Shown here piece by piece: positions 1-9,286 of a stretch of DNA of 64,000 nt (its first letter is position 1; each line of letters starts with the position of its first letter). The notes below the pieces were generated by a model. The model ran no database searches. It was not told where the DNA came from and was given only the letters and a program-made list of their open reading frames with translations. The stretch is from Gracilibacillus salitolerans (GTDB taxonomy: Bacteria; Bacillota; Bacilli; Bacillales; Amphibacillaceae). Made by a program: the position numbers and the translations under genes. The DNA lies in contig NZ_CP045915.1 of assembly GCF_009650095.1 (NCBI RefSeq), positions 4,588,001-4,652,000 on the forward strand, given 5' to 3'.

Positions 1-48
1 AACACAATGGCAAACTAGATTTTCCAGGAATAAATCCCATTTTCGTTA

Positions 49-3000
49 TCAGATTAATTTTCTTTTGCGAATCATCAGTAGTAACCCAAATGCGATTACT
101 GCAATTCCTGCTAGTAAGTAATTAAACATGGACGTAGCAGTATCTGGCAGTACATTGTTTTGGTTGGATGTGCTTTCTGATTTAGATTGATCTTTTGGTT
201 CATTAGCATTATCATCATTTTTTACTTCGCCGCCAGAGTTTCCGTCACTGTTATTGGTGGCATTTCCTTTTGTATTTCCATCGCTGTTATCTGTTCCGTC
301 TTCTCCATTGTTTTCACCATTATTATCTGATCCTTCTCCACCAGAGTTATCGCCATCATTATCTGGTTCATCTTCACTAGCTTCCAATACAGTAAAAGTC
401 GAGAAGTGAGAAGTTGTGGCCATTACAACACCATCTTGATATTCACCACCAATTTCTTCCCATTCACCAGTCTCTTCATTTAGATAGAAAATTTTTAGAA
501 TATCCGTATTGTCAGGATTTTCGTCATCGATATCAAAGGCTAATTGAACACCGTCTGTTTCAGAAAAATCACTTATTACATTTTCACCTTCAACCAGAGT
601 GAAATCATAAACAGCACTTTTTGCACCTTCTACATCTGCAAGCTTTTCGATGATGATAGTGACATCCTGTTCCCCACTAAATATTGCTGCTGGAAAATCT
701 AGTGCTACATCATTTTTTTTTACAGATAAAACGGCATTTTTAGCTTTTAATTTTGCTAATTGTGACTGTGTTACGGTAATTTCTAATGGTTGGCTTTCAT
801 CTATATCTTCTACTTCCGTAAAGTCGACCGTAGCTTTACCATTTGCAGCTACATGATCAAAAATAGCATCTTTTACTATTGCCTTATTCCCAGCAACATC
901 TGGCAATGTCACTTTCGGCACAGCAGAGATACGACCTTCTGTTCCATAAGCCAATGGGTTATCTTCCGTTGTCTCTAATGAAATAATATAATTTTCGAGT
1001 GCTTCTACATCAACCGGTCCTTCTTCTCGCTCAGAATCTATTGATCCAAATACGCCTCCGGAAGCTAAATAGCTATTTGTTGTTAATGTATAGGTATCTT
1101 TCTTTTTAACCTTCTTACCATTTGGAAGTGTTATGGATATCACCTTATTTGCAGCTTTATTATAGCGATATTGGAATCCAGACACACTATAATCCGAACC
1201 GTTATCAGAAAGCTGTGCATTTAATATCTCTTCTAATTCAGCACCTGTCACTTCCATTTTCACCAATGTATTGCCATGAGTGAGTATCTTTTCTAATGAC
1301 GATGTTGTGATCGGTCCTACTAATAATGAAGAACTAATTCCTCCACCATTTGTCACAGCAAAATCACTGTCCATTTCCATTCTCATACTATCCGTAATTA
1401 AATTACCTAGACCATGATCGATGCCATTCGTATAACTGCCGACTAAATCTTGGGCATTATAGCCGATCGCTTCGTCTTCATCATCCATGTCTGGAAGTTC
1501 ATCAGTTTGAGCAATACGTCCCTCTGATCCAATCACTAATGGGTTATCTTCAGACGTATCTAAATACTTGATGTAGTCTACTGCAGCATCGACATCGACT
1601 GGACCCATCACTGGATTGTTACCTAGGTTGCTAATAGGACCATCCTGTGTACCAATATAATTGTTCGTTGCTAATACATACGTCTCTTCTGGATCGATCG
1701 GTGATCCATCCGGGAAGGTAATATCTACTACATGCTGATAATCATAATTGTATGTGTAATGTAAACCGGACACACTATAGTCTGAACCATATCCTGATAA
1801 GTTATCGTTTAAGATTGGAATTAAGTCTTTTCCTTTGATTTCCAATGACATCACACTATTAGCAAAAGGTAAAATATTAAATACTTCACCCCAAGTAATT
1901 GGGCCGACGTTTAATGAGTCACGGATGCCACCACCATTATGCATAGCAAAGTCAGCATCCATTACCCATTTCATGCCATCTGCTATTAAATTACCTAAAC
2001 CGTGATCCCCATCATTCGTGTATTGACCTGTTAATTCCTGTGCATTATAACCGATTTCTTCATTCACGATCGATTCGATTTCTGACTCATATTTATGAAG
2101 AATACTTTCAACAGCTGGTTCAGGCTGATAATCGTCTTGTTTTACAAATACGACCTCTGATTCTACATCAATAATATCTTTTGTTTCACGATCAATTTGA
2201 ATATCGACATCAGCAAAAGCTTTTCCATATTCAGATGCTTGAATAATCCACTTTTCATCGACAACCGCATCCACTACCTGATGGTTATGGGCTGCAAAAA
2301 TAATGTCTACTGCATCATCGGTATTTTTAGCTAAATCTGCTGCCGCTCCTGTAGCAGATGAGCCGGATTGTGTTGCCGGCATATGCGCAAGAACAACAAT
2401 AGCCTCAACACCTTGTTCCTGTAATTCATCGACTGCATCATTAACCGCTTCTGTTTCATCCGTAAATGCCACATTTTCTAGGGAAGATGGCATAACCATG
2501 TTCATTGTTTCTTGTGTATTCACACCGATAAAACCAATTTCCACACCATCGATTTCTTGTATTGCATATGGTGGTAAATAGGTTTCCCCAGTATCTTCCT
2601 CAATACAGTTGGCACAAAGCACATCAAAGTTCATCCCTTCATACCCCTCTGTACCAAGTCCTTCTGGATGATCACCACCATCAACCATCCGCTTTAATTC
2701 TTCTAACCCCTCATCAAATTCATGGTTTCCTACTGTTCCTATATCAAAGCCCATTTCATTCATCATTTCAACGGTTGGCTCGTCTTGTAGTAAACCGGAA
2801 ATAGGTGAACTTCCACCAATCATATCACCGGAATGTACAAGTAAAGTGTTCTCATTTTCTTGTTCACGTTCTTTCATCGCTTGTGCTGTATAATCCATAC
2901 GACCATATACAGCATCTTCACCATCAACATCTAATACATATTCCTGGTCAATCTTACCGTGTAAGTCATTCATGCTTAAAAGTTGTACTTCCAATATGTC

Positions 3001-4686
3001 ATCAGATGGCTCTTCCCCTGCTGTTGCTGAAGAATAGCCTTGTGCTTCTGCTTCTTCAGCGCTTGCAAAGAAGATACGTTTTTCTACAGGAACATCTGCA
3101 AATTCCGTGGGTTCTACATATTCTTTAGTATCTGAGTTACCTACATAACGGTGGAAATCACCACCTTCTGTAATTGCACGATATTCAAAAGGTAACTCTG
3201 TCAATGGATTTGCAGGGTTCCAAATACCTCGTTCATTATCTATCGCTTCTTTTACCGTATCCTGATAAAGCTGATAATTATCTTCATCACCAATTGGCCA
3301 GATAAAGTAGGTTGCTGCATATCCTTCCTTTACCAGTTCCAGGTTAGTATTCACACCATCCTCATTAATGACTTCGGCTAGCAATCTACCATATTGATCA
3401 GTTGGTTCTTCACCAATTCTTAAGGTTACTTCTGAACCTTCTGGTAATAATTCCTTCAATCGATCTGTTGCATACTGACCATGTTCTTTTTGATTTTCCT
3501 CATCTGCACCATTTGCTCCAGATACACTTGTTTCGGGTGTGTCGATGTTAACAAACCGAACTCGATCCGCCCCTAAAACAGGTGTTGATAACCGAATCGT
3601 GTCACCATCTGAGACATATTCAACTGTTGACGTATATTCACCACCTGCATCCGGCGCTTCTGGCTGTTCCTCCGCTAATGATATATCACTAGCATTTCGT
3701 GGCAATAATTGATAGCTATCGTATTGACTTAAAACAGCTGTAATATCATACCATTTTCCTTCTTCTAATGACGGGACATCTAAAGTCCCTGCTATGACTC
3801 TTAAAGTAGTACTATTAAAATCACTATCTATTAATGAAATGTTGTAGCCACCGCCAGCAGGATCAGACGGAATGCTCTGAATGTAGCCTGAAACAGAAAC
3901 CAATTGGCCTTCTAAAGGTTCAGCTATTGCTTCATCATTTAAATCTACTAGTGTAATAGCTGTTGGTGATGGTAATGTTTCACCACTAGCCAGTATTTCT
4001 ATGTTTTGTGGTATTATCTCTGTTAATCCCCGATAAACATCTATTTCACCTGTAACCTTGATGCGATCCCCCTCGTTAAGTGTCGGGAAAGCTGATCCAT
4101 CAAAAGCAAAAAGATTTATACCTGCTGTATCATCTTGTATATAAGTGGATAATTGATCACTATTTGGATCCGCTAGATTACTAGATGTTACCACACCCTC
4201 AATGGTTACGACACTACCTGTTGTTTGTTGGCGCGCATCAGCAATCGTCCGTTCACTTGGATCTTCTTCCTCTATTACATCACCATCTGCAAATAAAATA
4301 CTTGATACATATTCAAGCGATTCCTGACCAGAATAGACATCCCTTGTTCCTGTTACGATAATTTTTTGTCCTAATGCTGCTTCATTTAACTCAGGACTAA
4401 ATTGATCTCGCTGATCTGGTTCCAATTTTACAATAATAGATGTTGCATCCTCATTATTCTCTTCCGCAACTCTAATTGCATACTGACTATTGAAAGGGGC
4501 TACAATATACCCTTCCATTGTTACCTCTGTATCATGACTTTCTGACAAAGCATCAGATACAGAAATGGTCTCTGTCTCTTGTGCATTCACTTCTATTAAA
4601 GGTACAAATGCACTGGATAGCTGAGTAAAAACAAGTAAAAATGCTAATAATAAACTCGTTAGTTGTACTCTTGAATGGTCATTCAT
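49..4686 (-). CDS. yhcR: Cell-wall-anchored YhcR-type nuclease/5'-nucleotidase
   Basis: Surface enzyme of 1545 aa expected to degrade extracellular nucleic acids and dephosphorylate nucleotides. Visible domains in order: signal peptide (about 1-35); three OB-fold-like repeats (about 40-345); a staphylococcal-nuclease-type domain (about 349-500) with VSDGDTIRL, RFVNIDTPE and YGRLLAE; a metallophosphatase domain from about 564 with MNDLHG, GNHEFDEG and AAHNHQ; then two tandem copies of the 5'-nucleotidase C-terminal domain (about 876-1060 and 1072-1250). The first copy has NGGGIRDSL, the second NGGGISSSL, so the second probably lost its substrate-binding Arg. A low-complexity Asn/Asp/Gly/Ser linker precedes LPDTA, a membrane segment and RKRK, a sortase signal. 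Longer than B. subtilis YhcR (about 1217 aa, from memory), partly through the duplication. The start has GAGGAGG seven bases upstream. A possible Pho box lies upstream. Confidence 0.9.
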   Translation of the reverse strand: MNDHSRVQLTSLLLAFLLVFTQLSSAFVPLIEVNAQETETISVSDALSESHDTEVTMEGYIVAPFNSQYAIRVAEENNEDATSIIVKLEPDQRDQFSPELNEAALGQKIIVTGTRDVYSGQESLEYVSSILFADGDVIEEEDPSERTIADARQQTTGSVVTIEGVVTSSNLADPNSDQLSTYIQDDTAGINLFAFDGSAFPTLNEGDRIKVTGEIDVYRGLTEIIPQNIEILASGETLPSPTAITLVDLNDEAIAEPLEGQLVSVSGYIQSIPSDPAGGGYNISLIDSDFNSTTLRVIAGTLDVPSLEEGKWYDITAVLSQYDSYQLLPRNASDISLAEEQPEAPDAGGEYTSTVEYVSDGDTIRLSTPVLGADRVRFVNIDTPETSVSGANGADEENQKEHGQYATDRLKELLPEGSEVTLRIGEEPTDQYGRLLAEVINEDGVNTNLELVKEGYAATYFIWPIGDEDNYQLYQDTVKEAIDNERGIWNPANPLTELPFEYRAITEGGDFHRYVGNSDTKEYVEPTEFADVPVEKRIFFASAEEAEAQGYSSATAGEEPSDDILEVQLLSMNDLHGKIDQEYVLDVDGEDAVYGRMDYTAQAMKEREQENENTLLVHSGDMIGGSSPISGLLQDEPTVEMMNEMGFDIGTVGNHEFDEGLEELKRMVDGGDHPEGLGTEGYEGMNFDVLCANCIEEDTGETYLPPYAIQEIDGVEIGFIGVNTQETMNMVMPSSLENVAFTDETEAVNDAVDELQEQGVEAIVVLAHMPATQSGSSATGAAADLAKNTDDAVDIIFAAHNHQVVDAVVDEKWIIQASEYGKAFADVDIQIDRETKDIIDVESEVVFVKQDDYQPEPAVESILHKYESEIESIVNEEIGYNAQELTGQYTNDGDHGLGNLIADGMKWVMDADFAMHNGGGIRDSLNVGPITWGEVFNILPFANSVMSLEIKGKDLIPILNDNLSGYGSDYSVSGLHYTYNYDYQHVVDITFPDGSPIDPEETYVLATNNYIGTQDGPISNLGNNPVMGPVDVDAAVDYIKYLDTSEDNPLVIGSEGRIAQTDELPDMDDEDEAIGYNAQDLVGSYTNGIDHGLGNLITDSMRMEMDSDFAVTNGGGISSSLLVGPITTSSLEKILTHGNTLVKMEVTGAELEEILNAQLSDNGSDYSVSGFQYRYNKAANKVISITLPNGKKVKKKDTYTLTTNSYLASGGVFGSIDSEREEGPVDVEALENYIISLETTEDNPLAYGTEGRISAVPKVTLPDVAGNKAIVKDAIFDHVAANGKATVDFTEVEDIDESQPLEITVTQSQLAKLKAKNAVLSVKKNDVALDFPAAIFSGEQDVTIIIEKLADVEGAKSAVYDFTLVEGENVISDFSETDGVQLAFDIDDENPDNTDILKIFYLNEETGEWEEIGGEYQDGVVMATTSHFSTFTVLEASEDEPDNDGDNSGGEGSDNNGENNGEDGTDNSDGNTKGNATNNSDGNSGGEVKNDDNANEPKDQSKSESTSNQNNVLPDTATSMFNYLLAGIAVIAFGLLLMIRKRKLI

Positions 4687-4764
4687 TCATTTTCCTCCTC
4701 TATTAGGTTATGTATCTTAACAACCTTATTCTAACAATAGAAATTGTGAATTAAATAAACCCTT

Positions 4765-4797
4765 CGTAAAGTGTTTGTTAACTTTTGTAACTGTACG
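4765..4797 (-). promoter_or_regulatory. Possible PhoP box upstream of yhcR
   Basis: Read on the minus strand, GTTACA, TTAACA and TTTACG follow one another at 10-11 bp intervals, with a weaker CGTACA before them. B. subtilis PhoP boxes are TT(A/T/C)ACA-like repeats about 11 bp apart. A phosphate-scavenging 5'-nucleotidase is a sensible target. A TAGAAT -10-like hexamer lies further downstream. Inference from motif spacing only. Confidence 0.4.
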
Positions 4798-4798
4798 A

Positions 4799-4946
4799 AT
4801 AAAGTGAGACTTCTATCAGTGTGGGTTTTCTTCTCCCTCACTGATGGTTATCAAATGGCTAGCGTCCGTTATCTCTCACTTACACCTCATTGATTTTTCT
4901 AAGTCCTGAAGTGTGATTTTACGGACGATTGTTCACCGAGATAAAT
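4799..4946. repeat. Dispersed intergenic repeat family R3, copy a
   Basis: About 148 bp beginning with AGTGAGACTT, containing an inner CACTGA inverted pair, a GTCCGTTA block, and ending in ACGGAC followed by CACCGAGATAAAT. The same order of blocks recurs at 29657-29786 and 56148-56289. This copy sits between the divergent yhcR and galK promoters, so it is not simply a terminator. Confidence 0.75.
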
Positions 4947-4963
4947 TATTTACATTTTTATTC

Positions 4964-5016
4964 TTGTAACTCATTATAAAATCACGTACAATATAGTTAA
5001 TAAATTAATTTAATTA
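4964..5016 (+). promoter_or_regulatory. galK promoter and candidate operator
   Basis: TTGTAA (4964-4969) and TACAAT (4987-4992) are separated by exactly 17 bp, a strong sigma-A promoter. Immediately downstream, 4997-5016 reads TTAATAAATTAATTTAATTA. The identical 20-mer occurs upstream of ganS (31136-31155). It is centred on the palindrome AAATTAATTT and lies where a repressor would block transcription. The regulator is unknown; the ROK protein at 34-35 kb is one candidate. Confidence 0.6.
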
Positions 5017-5050
5017 AGTCGACAAAATATTTCAAAGGGTGATAAATAAA

Positions 5051-6214
5051 ATGGATTTAGTTGCAAAATTCCAAGATGTTTTCCAGACAAATGAACAACC
5101 AAGAGCTTTTTTTGCGCCAGGGAGAATTAATTTGATAGGTGAACACACAGATTATAATGGCGGACATGTCTTCCCTGCCGCTATTTCCTTCGGTACGTAT
5201 GCATTAGCAGTACCGCGACAGGATAAAACGTTACGTCTCTATTCGGATAATTTTCCGGATAAAGGGATAATCGAAGTGTCACTTGATGACCTTTCTTACA
5301 AGAAAGAAGACGATTGGACGAATTTTCCTAAAGGGATGATGCTTTACTTCCAAGAAGAAGGATTCAACATTGATACAGGATTTGATGTGTTATTCTATGG
5401 AAATATTCCAAACGGTGCAGGTCTTTCCTCTTCTGCTTCGATTGAACTTGTAACCGGTGTTTTATTAGAAAATCTTTATCATATCGATATAGATCGTATT
5501 CAAATGGTTCGAATCGGACAAAAAGTTGAAAACGATTATATAGGTGTCAACAGTGGTATTATGGATCAATTTGCGATCGGAATGGGAAAAGAAGATCACG
5601 CCATGCTATTAGACTGCGATACATTAAACTATCAATATGCACCAATAAAATTAGAAAATCATGATATTATTATTATCAATACGAACAAAAGACGAGAACT
5701 GGCGGATTCAAAATATAATGAACGCCGCAGCCAATGTGAAGCAGCACTTGCCGACTTGCAAAAGGAGCTCCATATTAACAGCCTTGGAGAATTAACACCG
5801 GAACAATTCGAGGGAAACCGTTCATTAATCAGTGATGAAACAAACCAGAAACGTGCCAAACATGCCGTATATGAGAATGCTAGAACCATCGATGCATTGA
5901 AAAAATTAAACACTGGTGAGCTAAAAGCATTTGGAGAGCTAGTGAATCAATCCCATATTTCATTGCGTGATGACTATGAAGTAACAGGTGTGGAGCTTGA
6001 TACCATTGCCGAAACTGCCTGGCAACAAAAAGGAGTCCTTGGTGCCCGAATGACAGGCGCTGGATTTGGTGGATGTGCGATAGCGATCGTTGAAAAGACA
6101 GAAGTTGAAGCTGTCAAAGCGGCTATTGACAAAGCATATCAGGAAAAAGTAGGTTACGCACCAACCTTTTATGTAGCCGCAATCGGAGACGGCGCCAAGG
6201 AAGTTGCACTTTAA
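5051..6214 (+). CDS. galK: Galactokinase
   Basis: Phosphorylates alpha-D-galactose at C1 with ATP, the first committed Leloir step in the cytoplasm. The GHMP-kinase signatures are clear: GRINLIGEHTDYNGG near the N-terminus, PNGAGLSSSASIE in the ATP-binding loop, and GARMTGAGFGGCAIAIV near the C-terminus. I place the start at ATG 5051 (387 aa) because AAAGGGTGAT lies about 7-8 bases upstream; the in-frame GTG at 5039 overlaps that ribosome binding site. First gene of the Leloir block but separated from galE by about 560 bp of repeat DNA, so probably transcribed from its own 17-bp-spaced promoter. Confidence 0.97.
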   Translation: MDLVAKFQDVFQTNEQPRAFFAPGRINLIGEHTDYNGGHVFPAAISFGTYALAVPRQDKTLRLYSDNFPDKGIIEVSLDDLSYKKEDDWTNFPKGMMLYFQEEGFNIDTGFDVLFYGNIPNGAGLSSSASIELVTGVLLENLYHIDIDRIQMVRIGQKVENDYIGVNSGIMDQFAIGMGKEDHAMLLDCDTLNYQYAPIKLENHDIIIINTNKRRELADSKYNERRSQCEAALADLQKELHINSLGELTPEQFEGNRSLISDETNQKRAKHAVYENARTIDALKKLNTGELKAFGELVNQSHISLRDDYEVTGVELDTIAETAWQQKGVLGARMTGAGFGGCAIAIVEKTEVEAVKAAIDKAYQEKVGYAPTFYVAAIGDGAKEVAL

Positions 6215-6241
6215 AAAAAGCGGGCAAAACCCGACCATTTT

Positions 6242-6733
6242 ACTGATTCGCAGTTGATACAAACTGCGAAGTTGTGAAAATTTGACTTGGTGTAGCTTCC
6301 TCCCATTCTGATTTAAGGTAAGTGCTAGCATTCGCTACGGCAGAATACTGCGCTTTCCATGGGCACGGCCTCAGCCTCCTCAGAAAGCAAAGTGCGCCTT
6401 CCTGCGGAGTCTTCGGACGCGTGCTGTTCCCATAGGAGTCTCCGTATTCTGCCTCCGCTGGTTCTAATGTTCTGATTGTTGAAAGAAGAAAATCTTCGGA
6501 TATATAATCAAGGGACTTCTTCTCACTATTCCAAAACACTAGTCAAAGCTGCGGAAAAATGCGACACTCCTGGGGGAACAGCGCGAGCCGAAGATCCACT
6601 TTGCAAAGTGATTTTCTTTGCAAAGTTAGCTGAGGCCGTGCCCCCGGAAAGGGAGTATTTTCCGCAGCGACGGTCATGCACTCATCAACAAGAGAATGGA
6701 AGAAGGTTACTTCGCAGTTTATGGATTTTGTGA
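6242..6733. repeat. Compound hairpin repeat R1, copy a
   Basis: About 490 bp between galK and galE. The ends carry inverted copies of an ACAAACTGCGAAGT-like sequence. Inside are two long imperfect palindromes. Arm A (about 6330-6455) runs from GCAGAATACTGCGCTTTCC to GGAGTCTCCGTATTCTGC. Arm B (about 6549-6680) runs from GCTGCGGAAAAATGCGACA to AGGGAGTATTTTCCGCAGC. The second copy at 39180-39683 has the same ends but arms B and A in swapped order. The reading frames inside are by-products of the palindromes and show no protein-like features. Confidence 0.85.
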
Positions 6734-6748
6734 AAGTTTACTGTTTAA

Positions 6749-6765
6749 ATATTTATTAAAGTTAG
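6749..6765. promoter_or_regulatory. Possible operator before galE
   Basis: ATATTTATTAAAGTTAG, read on the other strand as CTAACTTTAATAAATAT, resembles the perfect palindrome in front of the ROK regulator gene (ACTTTAATAAGT core at 35215-35234). It lies just upstream of the galE ribosome binding site. Weak evidence from similarity alone. Confidence 0.25.
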
Positions 6766-6780
6766 AAAGGATGATGACAA

Positions 6781-7773
6781 TTGCGTATTTTAGTTTTAGG
6801 CGGAGCTGGTTATATTGGTTCTCACGCTGTATATCAATTAATCGATCAGGGATATGAGGTAGTCGTGATTGATAATTTATTAACAGGACACGAGGGAGCG
6901 GTTCATCCAGACGCTACTTTTTATAATGGAGATATTCGTGATATCAAATTCTTGCGCGAAGTATTTACACACGAAAAAATAGATGGGGCCCTTCACTTTT
7001 CAGCGAACTCTTTAGTCGGAGAATCCATGGAGGATCCACTAAAATATTTTGATAATAACGTTTACGGTACCCAGGTATTACTACAGGCAATGACAGAATT
7101 CGATATTAAACATATTGTCTTCTCTTCTACAGCAGCAACATATGGAGAGCCTGAGCAAGTACCAATTACAGAAACAATGGCAACAAACCCTACCAGTACG
7201 TATGGAGAAACAAAATTAACGATGGAAAAAATGATGAAATGGACTGAAGCTGCTCATGATATCCGTTTTGTATCCCTTCGTTACTTTAATGTCGCCGGTG
7301 CTCGCAGTACAGGGGAAATTGGGGAAGACCACCGTCCTGAAACACACTTGATCCCGATCGTATTGCAAGTAGCCTTAGGACAACGAGAGCACATCTCTAT
7401 CTTTGGTGAGGATTACAATACTCCAGACGGCACATGTATCCGTGACTACATTCATGTCGAAGATTTAATAGATGCTCATATACTGGCACTTCAGTATTTA
7501 AAAGATGGCGGAGAAAGTAATGTCTTTAACCTGGGAAGCAGTCAAGGCTTCTCTGTAAAAGAAATCATTGATGCTGCAAGAAAAGTAACCAATCATCCGA
7601 TTCCGGCAGAAGTCGCACCGAGAAGAGCAGGTGATCCTAGCACGTTAATTGCAGCATCAGATAAAGCAAAGCGTATGCTTGGCTGGAACCCGACAAGAAC
7701 AGATATTGATCGCATCATAACCGATGCGTGGAATTGGCATCAAGCGAACCCAACAGGCTACAAGGAGGACTAA
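6781..7773 (+). CDS. galE: UDP-glucose 4-epimerase
   Basis: Interconverts UDP-galactose and UDP-glucose in the Leloir pathway using bound NAD. It is 330 aa, the usual length. The Rossmann motif GGAGYIGSH is at the N-terminus; the catalytic Tyr and Lys are in STYGETKLTMEKMM; SSTAATYG supplies the conserved Ser/Thr. Starts at TTG with GAAAGGATG upstream. The stop is followed by only two bases before galT, so galE-galT-galM form one transcript. Being first after the R1 repeat, it likely has its own promoter. Confidence 0.97.
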   Translation: MRILVLGGAGYIGSHAVYQLIDQGYEVVVIDNLLTGHEGAVHPDATFYNGDIRDIKFLREVFTHEKIDGALHFSANSLVGESMEDPLKYFDNNVYGTQVLLQAMTEFDIKHIVFSSTAATYGEPEQVPITETMATNPTSTYGETKLTMEKMMKWTEAAHDIRFVSLRYFNVAGARSTGEIGEDHRPETHLIPIVLQVALGQREHISIFGEDYNTPDGTCIRDYIHVEDLIDAHILALQYLKDGGESNVFNLGSSQGFSVKEIIDAARKVTNHPIPAEVAPRRAGDPSTLIAASDKAKRMLGWNPTRTDIDRIITDAWNWHQANPTGYKED

Positions 7774-7775
7774 TC

Positions 7776-9269
7776 ATGGCGAACATCTCAAGCTTAGTGA
7801 ACACATTAGTCGACAAAGCCATTGAGAAAGGTTTAATTCAGACTAGTGACCGAATTTATGCACGTAACCAAGTGTTAGGACTTCTCAATGAAGCAAGCTA
7901 TCAAGAAGATGCAGAACTGCTTAACTTGGCTATCCCGGATACTTTGGAAGAATTGGCGGAACAAGCAGTGAAAAAAGGATTAATCGAAGGCTTACTTGAT
8001 GAAAGCGAACAATTAACAGCCAAAATAATGGATGTTTTTATGTCAAAGCCTTCGGAAGTAAACCAAACCTTTTATCTAAAATATCAGGAGTCACCAGAAC
8101 AAGCGACCGATTATTTCTATCAATTGAGTAAAGACAGTAATTATATTCAAACCAAACGCATTGCAAATAACATTCAATTCAAAACAGCATCTGATTATGG
8201 AGATTTGGATATTACGATTAATTTGTCAAAACCTGAAAAAGATCCGGAACAAATTAAGCGCGAAAAAGAAATGAAACAGGATATCGCTTATCCGAAATGT
8301 TTATTATGTGCGGAAAATGAAGGATATGTAGGACGTATCGGTCACCCGGCTCGTTCTAATCACCGGATTATTAAGGTTCCATTAGAAGGGGAAGATTGGT
8401 TTTTACAATACTCCCCATATGTTTATTACAACGAACACAGTATTCTGTTCGCGAGAGAACACCGTCCAATGAAAATTAACCGGAATTCATTTGCCCGTCT
8501 CACAGCATTTGTTGAGAAATTCCCGCATTATTTCATTGGTTCAAACGCTGACCTACCGATTGTCGGCGGAAGTATTTTATCACATGATCACTATCAAGGC
8601 GGTCGTTACACATTTGCCATGACAAATGCAGAAGAAGAATTTAGCTTTCAACTGAATACTTTTTCTGATGTGGAAGCTGTTGTGGTCAAATGGCCATTAT
8701 CGGTGATTCGCATACGCCACGCTGATCGTAGCAAACTGGTAGATGTTTCTGACTACATTTTGCAAAAATGGCGAGAATACAGTGACACTGATGCAGATAT
8801 TCTTGCATATACAGATGAGACGCCACATAATACCATTACACCAATCGCACGTAGACGTGGCGAATTATTCGAAATCGACCTTGTATTACGTAACAATCGT
8901 ACAACAGATGAACATCCGATGGGTCTCTTCCATCCACACGAGGATGTACACCATATAAAGAAAGAAAATATTGGGCTTATTGAAGTAATGGGGCTTGCAG
9001 TACTTCCTCCCCGCTTAAAAGATGAACTGGAAACTATCAAAAAATATCTTCTTGATGAAAAGGTAACGGTTGCAGAATATCATCAGGGTTGGGTACAATC
9101 TATTCAGGATAAACATTCAAATATTACACAAGACAACGTAAACAAAATTGTAGAAGATGCATTAGGACAAAAATTTGCTCGCGTCTTGGAAGATGCTGGT
9201 GTGTATAAAACAGACCAGACAGGAAGAGATGCTTTTAAACGATTTTTGTCACACTTAAATGAAGGATAA
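7776..9269 (+). CDS. galT: UTP--hexose-1-phosphate uridylyltransferase, class 2
   Basis: Transfers UMP between UDP-glucose and galactose-1-phosphate. At 497 aa it belongs to the Firmicute type-2 GalT family rather than the shorter type-1 enzymes. The active-site block GGSILSHDHYQGGRY holds the catalytic histidines. ATG 7776 is chosen because AAGGAGGAC lies five bases upstream; an in-frame ATG at 7728 would lie inside galE. Two bases separate it from galE and 17 from galM. Confidence 0.97.
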   Translation: MANISSLVNTLVDKAIEKGLIQTSDRIYARNQVLGLLNEASYQEDAELLNLAIPDTLEELAEQAVKKGLIEGLLDESEQLTAKIMDVFMSKPSEVNQTFYLKYQESPEQATDYFYQLSKDSNYIQTKRIANNIQFKTASDYGDLDITINLSKPEKDPEQIKREKEMKQDIAYPKCLLCAENEGYVGRIGHPARSNHRIIKVPLEGEDWFLQYSPYVYYNEHSILFAREHRPMKINRNSFARLTAFVEKFPHYFIGSNADLPIVGGSILSHDHYQGGRYTFAMTNAEEEFSFQLNTFSDVEAVVVKWPLSVIRIRHADRSKLVDVSDYILQKWREYSDTDADILAYTDETPHNTITPIARRRGELFEIDLVLRNNRTTDEHPMGLFHPHEDVHHIKKENIGLIEVMGLAVLPPRLKDELETIKKYLLDEKVTVAEYHQGWVQSIQDKHSNITQDNVNKIVEDALGQKFARVLEDAGVYKTDQTGRDAFKRFLSHLNEG

Positions 9270-9286
9270 GTAGGAGGATACGGGGT

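Noticed and set aside
2303..3128. Plus-strand frames opposite yhcR
   Set aside because: Shadows of a well-supported minus-strand gene with clear domains; no ribosome binding sites.
6240..6539. Coding frames of 85-99 codons in the galK-galE gap
   Set aside because: They coincide with the arms of a palindromic repeat present in a second copy; composition is not protein-like.
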